From Mytilus galloprovincialis (taxonomy: Eukaryota > Mollusca > Bivalvia > Mytilida > Mytilidae), in assembly GCF_965363235.1 (NCBI RefSeq), contig NC_134851.1:52704833-52768832 (forward strand): a DNA stretch of 64,000 bases, read 5' to 3'. Below are positions 54,785 to 64,000 of the stretch, piece by piece; position 1 is the first letter of the stretch; every line of letters begins with the position of its first letter. The translations under genes were made by a program, and so were the position numbers. The notes under the pieces are model-generated. The model had not been told where the DNA came from. It was given only the letters and a program-made list of their open reading frames with translations, and made no database searches.

Positions 54785-55236
54785 AATAATAAAATTCATG
54801 ATTAAACACAATGAAAAAAGGCAAACAAGCTTTTTTTGGTAACTTTTATTGGAGAGTAAATAAGTCAGTAACATATATTTGAGCTGTGGTCTTTTTCTCA
54901 CCCTACCATTTTTGATCACAAGTCATACTGATGGAATTATAAAATACATATCTAATGAATCTTTTTCATCTTTATCACTGTTTTTCGTGTATGTTTATAT
55001 CAATTTACCTAAAACTAAATTTTTGAATCCTCAATTTTTTTTAAGGAATATTGTTAGTTGCTTATGTACATGTTGTGGTGTTGTAAGAACTGTTTTTGAA
55101 TATTAATGCTTCGCAAAGTTTTTGAAATCTGTTTTTGTTCGTAACTTTTACCTGATTTGTGATGATTGGGTATGAATTGTTATTAATCAAGCATTATCAA
55201 TATAATTTTACGGGAGATCTCCTCTACCCCGAGCAC
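54785..55236. other. no supported gene
   Basis: AT-rich 3' flank of the second peroxidase gene. The open frame at 54879-55106 has no recognisable product. No convincing polyadenylation signal for the minus-strand gene was identified. Confidence 0.45.
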
Positions 55237-57774
55237 TTAAATTTCTTGATTTCTTTTTAAAATACTTCCACATGTGAACTTTATTGGCGACCCCAGACAT
55301 CGTTTCCCACAGCCGTTTGGTGCAGGTCTGTTACATCTTCTCCTTTTTGTGCATCTGTTTATTGTTACATAACTAGACCATCCACCATTAACACAATTCT
55401 GCCATTTCTGAAGATTCACTTCCGGTAGAGATGAACAACTTTTCTCGGAGTTACTACAAGAATAATATGAGATTTGTCATTGATGCTACTGAGCCATTAC
55501 TGACTCATTACTGAGTTATGATTAAATATCAATTCTGTTAAAAACAAAGATTACATTGTTACTTATAAAGGGTTTGAAATAACCTTGTGTGTGAGTGTTA
55601 AACTTATATTCTTCACTGATTTGCACGTTCTTTTTATGACCATTTCGGTTATAAGTTCGCAAGAAAAGTATAATTATTGTAATAAAACTAATGACAAAAG
55701 AGACGACATATACCAAATCAATATTCAAAGTCGTATAAGGCAGCAACCATTTGATTTTCTGGGGGGGGGGGCTATGGTTTTTTTTTTCTGTGCAAACTTT
55801 TTTTCCGCCTTCGGCGAAGAACAATCTATTTTTTTAGCGACAAACCGAAGACAATTTTTTTCTTTCAATTTTAGCATTACATATAGTGGCAGCTGAGGGT
55901 GAAACAAACATTTTTTTTTACTCGGGGTCCAAAACAAATTATTTTTTTCACCAAAACCTGGAAACAAACTTTTTTTTCCAAAAAAAAAAACATAGCCCCC
56001 CCCCCCCCCCCCCCCAGAAAATCAAATGGTTGCTGCCTGAGTCGAAAACGAACTGACATTGTCATGGTTAAAAAAATCGAATAACCATAAAAAGACAAAC
56101 ATCAGTAGCAAAACAAGAGAGAAAACCAAGACTGAGCGACACTAGCAACACGAAAAACCGAGTGGCTTCAGGTGCTCCTAAAGGGTTATCATATCCTGCT
56201 TCACAGGTGACACCCTGCTACTACTATATAAAACAATACGTTGATAAGTTATGTCAAGTAATTATTGCATTAGCGGATTGCGTGGTAAGTGTCTCTTATT
56301 TGACCCAAATACATCACCCAATTTGTAAAACATCGGTCAATTTTGAAAAAAATGTAATTTGATCGAATTTGAGGCCAAAATCGGTCCTTACCTACTCCTT
56401 TGCCAAAATATCCCATAACCTATTTTTACCTTCAATGATAATTATTGTAATTATTGTGGTACCGACGTTAGCAGCCCATTGATTTTGTCACCTAAATCGA
56501 TAAGTTCTTTTGCTATTATCTTACCTGGCAGAAGTCTTCCTGAAAACGTCAGAAGGAATGCTGTTGATGTTAGTATTTTCGCAAATGATTCTAGCCATAG
56601 TTGCCTTCTTAATTTCTGTCAGCTGTGCTGGAGTAAACTTTACGTCAGTATTACTTTCGTAAAAAAATCGATCACCAAACTTCAAGGCACGGAATTGTAA
56701 TCCTATCATACAGGCAAACGTTGGTCCGACTTTCCCTCCAGGTATTGGGGTTTCTGATACACCACCGGTAAATAGGTCGATGTCCCATGGGGAACTAATG
56801 AAAACAATAAACATATACATTGTGGTAAGTAACACATTGAAAATAAAACTATGTCTCTTGCACAATAGATATGTCTGATTCTTAATTTCTCCCATGTCTG
56901 TCTTTGAAATTGCGCATTTTGGCAGTTTTAGTTTCAGGACAACCAAATAATGAAACATTTAAATGAAAATGATGATAACAGTATTTATTTTTGAAAGTTT
57001 ACAAATAAGCACTGATACATTTATATAAATATGATTGGAAATATGAAATTACGACATACCTGTAAATGTTTTTAAGTGCCAGCGCTTCGACTGTAGAATG
57101 ATGCTCTAAACCTCCTGACACACCAGCTGTAAAATCATCAGCGGGTGTTAAATCACAGACCATTCTCCAAACGTTATAACTAGCCAGTCCGTGATCTCTT
57201 CCTCGTTGTACATTAATGGCTGCAAGGTCACCTCCAAAACCATGTGTTCTCTCAAAAAGCCTTTCTGTAAGTTCCTTGGTAATTTTTCTGTCGACTTTTT
57301 GAGAAAATTCTTCATAAAGGCCTCTTGTTATAGAACTTACACCCCCATTTGCATCATACAGCTTATTTGGTCGAAGAAATTCATTACGAAGTAGCGGGCT
57401 TTGATTAGAATGTGATGGGCCGTTATAGGCTAATCTCTGCCTGACCATGCTATGTCCAAATCTGAAGGCTGCGGCGGAGAAACCATTCCTAATCTGGGGT
57501 TTAGTCGCTTGATCATATCCAGTAAAATACCCGGAGGCTCTTGGTTTCAACTCGAAATCTATCATTTGTTGGTTACCAAGGATATGAGGTAAGTATTCAT
57601 TATAGGTCACGTGTTGTATCATGGCACCAATAATCTTTCTGGCCTCTTGGTACGCCCTTTCATCATTCCACCCATGATTCAATTGTGTTAGTCTGTCGGC
57701 TATGCGATTGTGTTCTTTCATCCAAATTGTTTGTAATGCCATTAAAGCTGGTTGTTGATTGAATCTTGGATCTC
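55237..57774 (-). CDS. second haem peroxidase, 3' part only (5' exons beyond the window)
   Basis: Paralogue of the peroxidase at 26-45 kb, same strand. The visible exons are 57774-57060, 56794-56525 and 55453-55237, with the same splice positions and phases as exons 10-12 of the first gene. By eye, proteins are about 87% identical over exon 10 and about 93% over exon 11, but only about 60% over the Cys-rich last exon. The catalytic residues match: Arg in GDPRFNQQP, His in FRFGHSM, Asn in [10 protein letters not shown]. Gln again stands where myeloperoxidase has its haem-linking Glu. Exon 10 has one extra codon (NHGWND against NGWID). The protein ends CGSILKRNQEI without the basic extension of its neighbour. 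No exon 9 or earlier was found between 57775 and 64000, so that intron exceeds 6.2 kb, or the 5' part is lost. Open frames are intact. Confidence 0.85.
55739..56040. mobile_element. 302-bp G-tract MITE
   Basis: AGGCAGCAACCATTTGATTT at the left and AAATCAAATGGTTGCTGCCT at the right are perfect inverted ends. Each is followed inward by a homopolymer: 11 G near 55761 and 20 C near 55996. The interior contains several TTTTTTTT tracts and a repeated AAACAAA(T/C)TTTTTTT motif. It lies in the last intron of the second peroxidase gene. Confidence 0.85.
56040..56220 (-). repeat. dispersed repeat family A, reverse copy
   Basis: GTCGAAAACGAACTGACATT, TAACCATAAAAAGACAAACA, and GGTGCTCCTAAAGGGTTATC with CCTGCTTCACAGGTGACACC match family A in reverse. 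It lies in the last intron of the second peroxidase gene. Confidence 0.7.
56369..56401. repeat. solo end of the 607-bp element family
   Basis: TTTGAGGCCAAAATCGGTCC and then TTACCTACTCCTTT matches the right end of the element at 2581-3187, lacking only ACCGG-like bases in the middle. Confidence 0.7.
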
Positions 57775-57779
57775 CTATC

Positions 57780-59870
57780 AAGCAAACAAATAGAGTTATT
57801 GCAGTGCAGGTATAGATTTAGATATAAATGAAGGTAAGTCGATACTATACATACGATTCCTTTAAACTGCAGGTACTCAACAGATTTTGTATTTGTAAAT
57901 TCAGAATATTTTTTTTTTATTTGTTTATTTGTTTAATCGAAATTCAATTGTTATGTTTTCCTACACGTCATTTTAACCTTCAATTGTGTTAACCCTCTTA
58001 CTGCGGGAAGGACATATGTGTCCTCCCCTGGCTTACTGCGGGAAGGACATATATGTCCTTTGTGTAAAAAAAAATGATTATTTTGTCCCTTTCGTAATAT
58101 TTCTGAGAAAAAAACCCACCTTTCCTTCAATTATTGAATACATTTTATATATTTTATTCATCATGTGGTTATTTTTTTTGTTGTTGTTTTCTTTTTACCT
58201 ATCTTTTTCATAAAACGTCACCATTACTACATATATTATTTGACGTCATTCGACGTCGTAATTGATTTGACGGCATGAAAGCGCTATCAAATTTTAGAAT
58301 GAACAATGTTTATGCCTTTATTGATAAGATAAAAAAGAATCCTAGTATGCTACAGAAGGAAAAAACCCAACATCAACACATGATCATTAAGCAATCAAAC
58401 AAAAATATTTGCTAATTGGTTTTAGTTCTTGTACCCAACAATAAATAAATCTTTATACAAATGTCCCTAACTCTTTTAGATTTGGAGGGACACATATATA
58501 CTAAGTCTTGAACTTGATGCTTTCCCTGGTTTTCTTACTTCTTTAAAAACAAATTAATAAAACAGCGAAAAAGTCTACGTTGTTATTTAATAGATAAATA
58601 AGTCTACAATTAATTTACTGACACGAATTGTAAAATTGGCATAAAATATCATTCTGCATTTTAATGTTTTTTATGCATTATTAGCTATTATAAACTTTAG
58701 TTTATGTGCAAAAATGGATAGATACTATGGAGTTATTGAACACCCGTTGGGAGCAGGAATCAGCCAAATAATGAGAAAAGCCTTTAGCCAGTCAGCTAAA
58801 GAAGGCCTCGACATGAAAAAATGTAAAACTAACATGAAAACTAACGGCATAATTTATAAAATTCAGTTTATGAAAAACATATGTGACATACATGAAGCAA
58901 CGACAACCACTGAATTAAAGGCTCCTGACTTGGGACGTAAACAAAAGAGTGTGCTATCTTTATTTTTCCGGTCATTTTTTGTTTGACGAGTGTTGTAACC
59001 TTTTGAAATATTTGCTGCTGAAAACTTATGTCTAACTTAATCTATTTTGAGTTATAGTTTTTTATATCCTGCCTTTTAACCTTTCAGAACAAGTGATCTT
59101 ATTATACATATAATTTTTATAACGCGTGGATTGTGATGACTCGAAGTTACACCACTATACCAATAGAAGATCAGAGTTTCACATTTTAACGGCAAATTTT
59201 GAAATTCCTTTACATTTATTCAATGAAGTAACACCTTACGATGTTTAAATTTGAGACCAGAAAACATGTTTAAAACTCATATAATGATATATCATGCTGA
59301 TACTGAATACGGTGCTTTAAACAAAAATCTATGTTTTCCTTAGTGTACTTTACGTGCTATATAAGTTGGAAAAGGGGGGGGGGGGGGGGGGGCAAAAATC
59401 GAAAGATGTAATAAAATATCTTTTCTAAATATGTGTAAATATTAGATTGACGTACGCATATAAATTCGGAAGGGCCCTCTAATTATTTATTCTATAAATA
59501 TATACATATTGATGTTTACAAATAGTACAAATATATCATTTAACAATAGTAATCAAAGAAACTAATTGGTATGAGTGCCAATGAGACAACTCTCAATATC
59601 GTAAGTTTTAATCCTACACTTAGGACCACTCTTACGATTAAATCTTAAGTCTTATCTTAAGACCACTCTTAAGATATAAATACCTTAGCAACGTACTTTC
59701 GTTTCATCGAAGAATGCACAGCGGTATCTCCCTATGTAAACAAAACGGGACGATGTTGATAACCTCCCCTTCATGAGACAACATTCAATGACAATCTGTT
59801 ATGAAATATTGTCTTAATACTCACAAAATATAACCAAAATATAATCTCTCTTTAACAGGACAAAATTAAT
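57780..59870. other. gene-free stretch, intron 9 of the second peroxidase if it is intact
   Basis: At about 57989 TTAACCCTCTTACTGCGGGA is followed by a GGACATATGTGTCC palindrome, and CTTACTGCGGGAAGGACATA repeats 34 bp on. This resembles one end of a TTAA-type element, but the partner end was not found. An open frame at 58714-58986 has no recognisable domain. A 19-base G tract lies at about 59374-59392, a family B scrap at 59572-59600, and GACCACTCTTA(C/A)GAT occurs twice near 59625-59670. Confidence 0.45.
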
Positions 59871-59871
59871 T

Positions 59872-61041
59872 AGGTCTTTCCACTTTTCGTGGAAAGACCT
59901 TTTGTTTTTCTTCTGATTATTTTTTTTTCTTCTGCCGTCTGAGATGCTTTTTTGTCTTACAACATATCGAATGGATTTTTTGGCCAATGATGTTGTACAG
60001 TAATAGGGGTTTCAAAACTCACCCTGTGTGACCGAACACTTATTCTTATAGGAGTTATCTCCTCACGTTCCCTTTTTCTTGTTATCACTATATCTCTAAA
60101 ACCGTAAAAGATTTTTGCAAACTGTTTTCACCAAATTGTTCGTCTACTCTTGAGAATGATTTAGTTTTATTTGACTTCAGTGATCGGAAGACATCTTATG
60201 GGAGTTATTTCTTTTTGAAAATTTAAGATAGGCGATTTGTTGGATCAATTCATACGTTATAAGTCGTAGAGGCCTACAGTCTTTTGATATGAAGTCCTTG
60301 GTCCATTTGAAGGAAATTGAGGTCAAGGTCAAAGGTCAAGGTCATGTTCTAAATTTTAAATTTTGCTTGTTATCGTTATACCACAGAAACTGTGACAGTA
60401 AATGATATGATGTGTTTGCCAAATAACTGGTTACAATAAGGCGCAACTTCAACCTATTTCAGTCAAAGTGTTCTGGTTAACCCTTATAGGAATTTTCTCC
60501 CCTTATGTATTTCAAATCAGTATTTCTCCACAACCATACAAGTGACTGACTTCCGGTCTTCCGTTTTGTGTTCACTGAACTATGACCTTGAAATTGAGAT
60601 CAAGGTTGAATTTTGCTTGTTATTGTTATTCAAAAGAAACTGTTACAGTAAATGATATGATTTGTTTGCCAAATTGCTGTTTATAGAAAGGCGCAACTTC
60701 AATCTATTTCAGTCAAAGTGTTTTGGTTAACCCTTATAGGAGTTTTCTCCCCTTATGTATTTCAAATCAGTTATGTATTTCTCCACAACCATACAAATGA
60801 TTGACCTGGGGTCTTTTGATTTGAGATCACTGACCTATGACCTTGAAATTGAGGTCAAGGTCAAATGTCAGTTTGACATTCTAGATTTTGACCTTTGATA
60901 AAAATTATTTCAAGTCTTCTGTATATACCTATTAGTCTTATTTTTTATATCAATTTGAAGAACCAAATAACATCAACAAGGAGTGACATTTTCTAACATC
61001 GTTTTTTAAATTTCATTCTTATTAACGAGGTGGAAAGACCT
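59872..61041. mobile_element. 1.17-kb inverted-repeat element with AGGTCA repeats
   Basis: The ends AGGTCTTTCCAC and GTGGAAAGACCT form a 12-bp inverted terminus, and the left one also pairs with a GTGGAAAGACCT 16 bases further in to make a short hairpin. The interior holds about 2.5 units of roughly 260 bp (60300-60900). These share GACCTTGAAATTGAGGTCAA-like blocks, GCGCAACTTCAA(C/T)CTATTTC and CCCTTATAGGA(A/G)TTTTCTCC. Non-coding. Confidence 0.65.
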
Positions 61042-61069
61042 TCGATTGTTCTCTGAAGAATTGTTTTTT

Positions 61070-61400
61070 AATATATTCATAGTATTCTTCTGTGAAATAT
61101 TGTCTCAATTCACACAAAATATAACCTCCCTTTAACATGTTTAACAGGACAAAATTTCATAGTATGCATCTGTGAAATATTGTCTCAATTCACACAAATA
61201 TAACCCCCCTTTAACAAGAAACTATTCCATAGCATTCATCTATGAAATATTGTCTGTATACAGACAAAATTTCACTTTGAAAATCTGTCCTTCTCTGGAC
61301 ATTTTTCTATAGACGAGGACAATATTTCATGATACATATTTATGAAATATTGTCTTGTGGTACAAAATTTCATAGGACAATATTTTGTTTACAGAGGCAG
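61070..61400. repeat. degenerate tandem repeat around TGAAATATTGTCT
   Basis: TGAAATATTGTCT occurs at least four times, with related AAAATTTCATAG on the other strand. The same motif also stands left of the 1.17-kb element (about 59800), which therefore appears to have inserted into this repeat. Confidence 0.6.
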
Positions 61401-61540
61401 TGATGCTGTTGTTGGACAATTATAATGTATTTAATTCATAATTTAACTTTTTTATAAAGTTTTTGACTGTTTTAGTTATTAATTTGCATTTGTATATTTG
61501 CCTTACATAAAACTATTGTCGGAAGTATATGATAAAGCGA

Positions 61541-61672
61541 TTAATACATGGCCTTTTCCATATCAGCCTGGGTATCATCCCTCGACCCATATCAGAACCT
61601 CGACTCCGTCTCGGGCTGATATGGGGGTCTCTGGATGATACTCAGGCTGATATGGAAAAGGCCATGTATTAA
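61541..61672. repeat. 132-bp palindrome
   Basis: The left arm begins TTAATACATGGCCTTTTCCA and the right arm ends TGGAAAAGGCCATGTATTAA. The arms are about 40 bp, then an inner stem GACCCATATCAG / CTGATATGGG follows, so nearly the whole segment can fold on itself. Confidence 0.85.
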
Positions 61673-61876
61673 TCTCTATTTTTATCATACACTTCATGCC
61701 TCATACAATGCTTTTTGCATATGTGTAACGACCGGAAGAAAACAAGCCGTATTTACACATTCGGTCTGATAACCCCGTATTAGCCCAATGACGTCACTAT
61801 ATGGGCTGATATGGCCGTATCGGCTCGAGCAGAAAATCCATATCAGCTTCCGGTGTTAATCTTCTTAATTAAAAAA

Positions 61877-62263
61877 GTATATGATACAGAGATAAATACA
61901 TGGCCTTTTCCATATATTTTAAAGCTTTTAAAACAAGACAAGAGTAGAACTGAAAGTAACCAAGGTGCTAATGATCAAAAAGCAGTTCATATATACTCTC
62001 CTGTTGAAATATATGATAAATCGTATAATACATGGCAAAATCCGTATCATATGCAATATCATCCCGAGATACCAATATCAGCACGAGGGCCTTTATGCGT
62101 TGTTTATAGCGATGATATTGGTCGAGGGTGATACGGATTTTGCCATGTGTTATACGCTGTATCATATATTTCAACAGGAGAGTATATATGAACTGCTTTT
62201 TTATCATTATCACCTTGGTTACCTTCAGTTCTACTTTTGTCTTGTTTTAAAAGCTTTAAAAGA
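61877..62263. repeat. 350-bp imperfect palindrome
   Basis: Arms of roughly 165 bp run from AAAGCTTTTAAAACAAGACA (61921) and GTAACCAAGGTG to ACCAATATCA near the centre at about 62090, with a few mismatches. The two strands therefore encode nearly the same peptide (KKQFIYTLLLKYM), which explains the mirrored open frames. The left flank repeats the arm start of the neighbouring 132-bp palindrome (ACATGGCCTTTTCCATAT). Confidence 0.85.
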
Positions 62264-62580
62264 ACTGAATGCTCAATAACTCATCCGAAGCACATTGGTT
62301 ACCTTACAATTTGCGTGCTGTTGTTTAAAAATATTTTGTTTCTTTTATTTTTTTTGTGTGTTTCGTATGGCATTTCAATGAATTTTTTTTTTTTATAGTT
62401 GCATTTCGTGTGCCAGAAAATATGAAACTCGACGTTTTCGACGTCATTCAATAAATTGCGTCACGCCAGCCGAATGACCGTATCGTTTATTTAGGACCCA
62501 TTTTGAGGGAAAATATTTCGTGTTAAAAGCTTGCATAAATTAAAACGGACGTAATGTAAAAATGAAGAAAATAAATAAGT

Positions 62581-62655
62581 AGGGGTGTGATAAAGGGTGT
62601 GATAAATGGTAGGGGTGTGGTAAAGGGTATGATACAGGGTGTTATAAAGGGTGCG
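62581..62655. repeat. short G-rich tandem repeat
   Basis: Six irregular copies of GGGTGTGATAAA-like units. Non-coding. Confidence 0.75.
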
Positions 62656-62956
62656 CATCAATGTTGCGCAATATAAATTAAACAGCAGGCTATTTATCAG
62701 ATATTCAAAACTACTGTATTTACGACAAAATATATGATAAAATTGCATATCACGGCTTTGTGACGTCAAATACGTTGATACGGCTGAAATTTAACCCGTA
62801 CATATTAGCGACGTCATAATGTATGAGCCGACTTTGATAGGTTTGACCCGAACTTATCAAGTCATCTTTCGGTTGCTGGCGAAACAAAGAAAAAATTGTT
62901 TATGTCATGCAATCGTGATACGCAAAAGATTATCAGGTTGTCTGTATATTGATATT

Positions 62957-63066
62957 GTAAAATATGAGCTGCTCGAAACAATATTAATATGATAGCGTTT
63001 TGAACTCATTCTGTGCGCTCACTCGACAAAAAGCTTCTTATTGTGACTCGCAGCTCATATTTTACA
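62957..63066. repeat. 110-bp hairpin
   Basis: TTGTAAAATATGAGCTGC is mirrored by GCAGCTCATATTTTACAA about 70 bases later. The loop has no recognised content. Confidence 0.65.
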
Positions 63067-63089
63067 ACAGATACAGTTAAGTCGGCCTG

Positions 63090-63410
63090 ATATCTTAACT
63101 TACATCTAGAAATTGATAATGAGGGTCGGTTGAAAACAAAACTTTACGACAAAAGAGATGATTTCAGCTTTCCAATTGTGAACTTTCCATTTCTAAGTAG
63201 CAACATTCTGCACCTGCATACGGTGTATATATCGCCTAATTGATACGATATTCCAGTGCTTGCATTTCCTATCATGATTTCCTTGATAGAGGGTTGCTGC
63301 TCACAAGGAAACTATTACACCAAGAGTTCCAGTTCCAAATGGTGAAGTTGAAATCATCCCTTCGTAAATTTTACGGACGCCATCACGAGTTGGTTGACAA
63401 ATGATATCGG
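63090..63410 (+). pseudogene. second decayed copy of the reverse-transcriptase element
   Basis: Across frames it reads LEIDNEGRLKTKLYDKRDDF, then FPIVNFPF, and SLRKFYGRHHELVD near 63355, parallel to the copy at 4602-5195. A deletion near 63207 and several stops break it. The YxDD box is absent. It lies directly before a family A repeat. Confidence 0.75.
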
Positions 63411-63534
63411 ATATGTTCCTTACGTCATAACTACAAACCCCTTCCCTTTCATGAACTTGACCTACCGAATTAGACTATTTACCGGATTTGTAATCACATA
63501 AGCCACACGACGAGTGTCACATGTGGAGCAGGAT

Positions 63535-63740
63535 CTGCTTACCCTTCCGGAGCACCTGAGATCACCCCTAGTTTTTGGTGGGGTTTGTGTTGTTTTATTC
63601 TGTAGTTTTCTATGTTTTGTCATGTGTACTTTTGTTTTTTCTGTTTGGCTTTTTCATTTTTAGCCATGGCGTTGTCAGTTTATTTTCGATTTATGAGTTT
63701 GACTGTCCCTCCGGTATCTTTCGTCCCTCTTTTACAATGT
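63535..63740 (+). repeat. dispersed repeat family A, fullest copy
   Basis: CTTACCCTTCCGGAGCACCT, TAGTTTTTGGTGGGGTTTGT, TTTAGCCATGGCGTTGTCAG, GAGTTTGACTGTCCCTCCGG and TATCTTTCGTCCCTCTTTTA in forward orientation. It gives the cleanest view of this family in the window and explains the open frames at 63575-63817. Confidence 0.8.
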
Positions 63741-63749
63741 CAATATACA

Positions 63750-64000
63750 GACATCATGATAAACGGTACATACTATTATCATACCTCCTTTACATTTCCA
63801 GAAATATGATTGGTTAAAAGCGACCTCGTGGAGACCGTGTATATTCAATATTAGGTTAGTAGGGAGGCGGGACTTATTTCAATACACGGTTAGTAGTGGA
63901 TTTACGACTTAGGCACTGTTTGATTATTTAAAAGTATTGAAAGTTCTGTTTAATATTGATATATGAAGGATGTTGATAATAGATATTTATCGTTTACATT
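63750..64000. other. no recognised feature
   Basis: AT-rich sequence at the window edge without a supported gene or repeat. Confidence 0.4.

Noticed and set aside
57989..58060. Full piggyBac-type element starting TTAACCCTCTTACTGCGGGA
   Set aside because: Only one candidate end with a 34-bp repeat was found; no matching inverted end or second TTAA could be paired.
58714..58986. 90-codon frame beginning MDRYYGVIEHPLGAG
   Set aside because: The start looked protein-like and might be a transposase scrap, but I could not place it in any family and found no exon signals. Left unannotated.
61811..62279. Open frames on both strands around 62 kb
   Set aside because: They arise from the palindrome; both strands give nearly the same peptide, and no known domain is present.
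57780..64000. Earlier exons of the second peroxidase
   Set aside because: I looked for counterparts of exons 7-9 ([24 protein letters not shown]) on the minus strand and found none; they are probably outside the window.
1..64000. tRNA, rRNA or small nuclear RNA genes
   Set aside because: No cloverleaf with recognisable internal promoter boxes and no rRNA blocks were noticed by eye. A covariance-model scan would be decisive.

Overview
The window looks like nuclear DNA of a bivalve mollusc, most likely a mussel of the genus Mytilus. It is AT-rich and its genes are split by introns with GT-AG borders. Coding sequence is sparse, and most of the DNA is layered dispersed repeats, several of which I recognise from memory as common in Mytilus genomic sequence. 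There is no sign of bacterial gene organisation. The genus call is inference; no search was run.

Layout. 1-10 kb is repeats: an element with three units of about 500 bp and a nested inverted-repeat element (1.47-3.85 kb), a decayed reverse-transcriptase retroelement with a long 3' tail (4.6-6.6 kb), and a duplicated repeat (7.5-8.2 kb). 10.3-15.7 kb holds a gene for a secreted, disordered Pro/Glu/Lys-rich protein. Its probable ATG-only first exon is separated from the rest by an intron carrying two TTAA-flanked elements. 16.7-17.6 kb is a dead Tc1/mariner transposon, and 20.4-21.3 kb is a foldback repeat. 21.66-24.44 kb holds a three-exon gene for a secreted protein of eight alternating Gly/Asn/Met-rich repeats.

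26.3-44.6 kb, minus strand, is a complete 12-exon animal haem peroxidase gene. I could rebuild it from a TATA box to the stop codon as 845 residues with all splice phases closing. A second copy lies head-to-tail upstream (55.2-57.8 kb and beyond the right edge); only its last three coding exons are in the window. Between the two is a DIRS-type tyrosine-recombinase retrotransposon (50.46-54.59 kb), internally deleted, inserted into a Harbinger-like element (49.29-54.78 kb). 57.8-64 kb is again repeats: large palindromes, a 1.2 kb inverted-repeat element and a second dead copy of the reverse-transcriptase element.

Working together. The recognisable host genes all encode secreted or extracellular proteins: two repeat proteins with signal peptides and two peroxidases, one with a visible signal peptide. 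This would fit an extracellular-matrix, shell, byssus or defence setting, but the sequence does not say which. The least expected features are the peroxidase with both haem-linking acids replaced, an intron that is about 90% one inverted-repeat element, a clean 226-bp array beside an exon, the two-type repeat protein, and the nested DIRS element.
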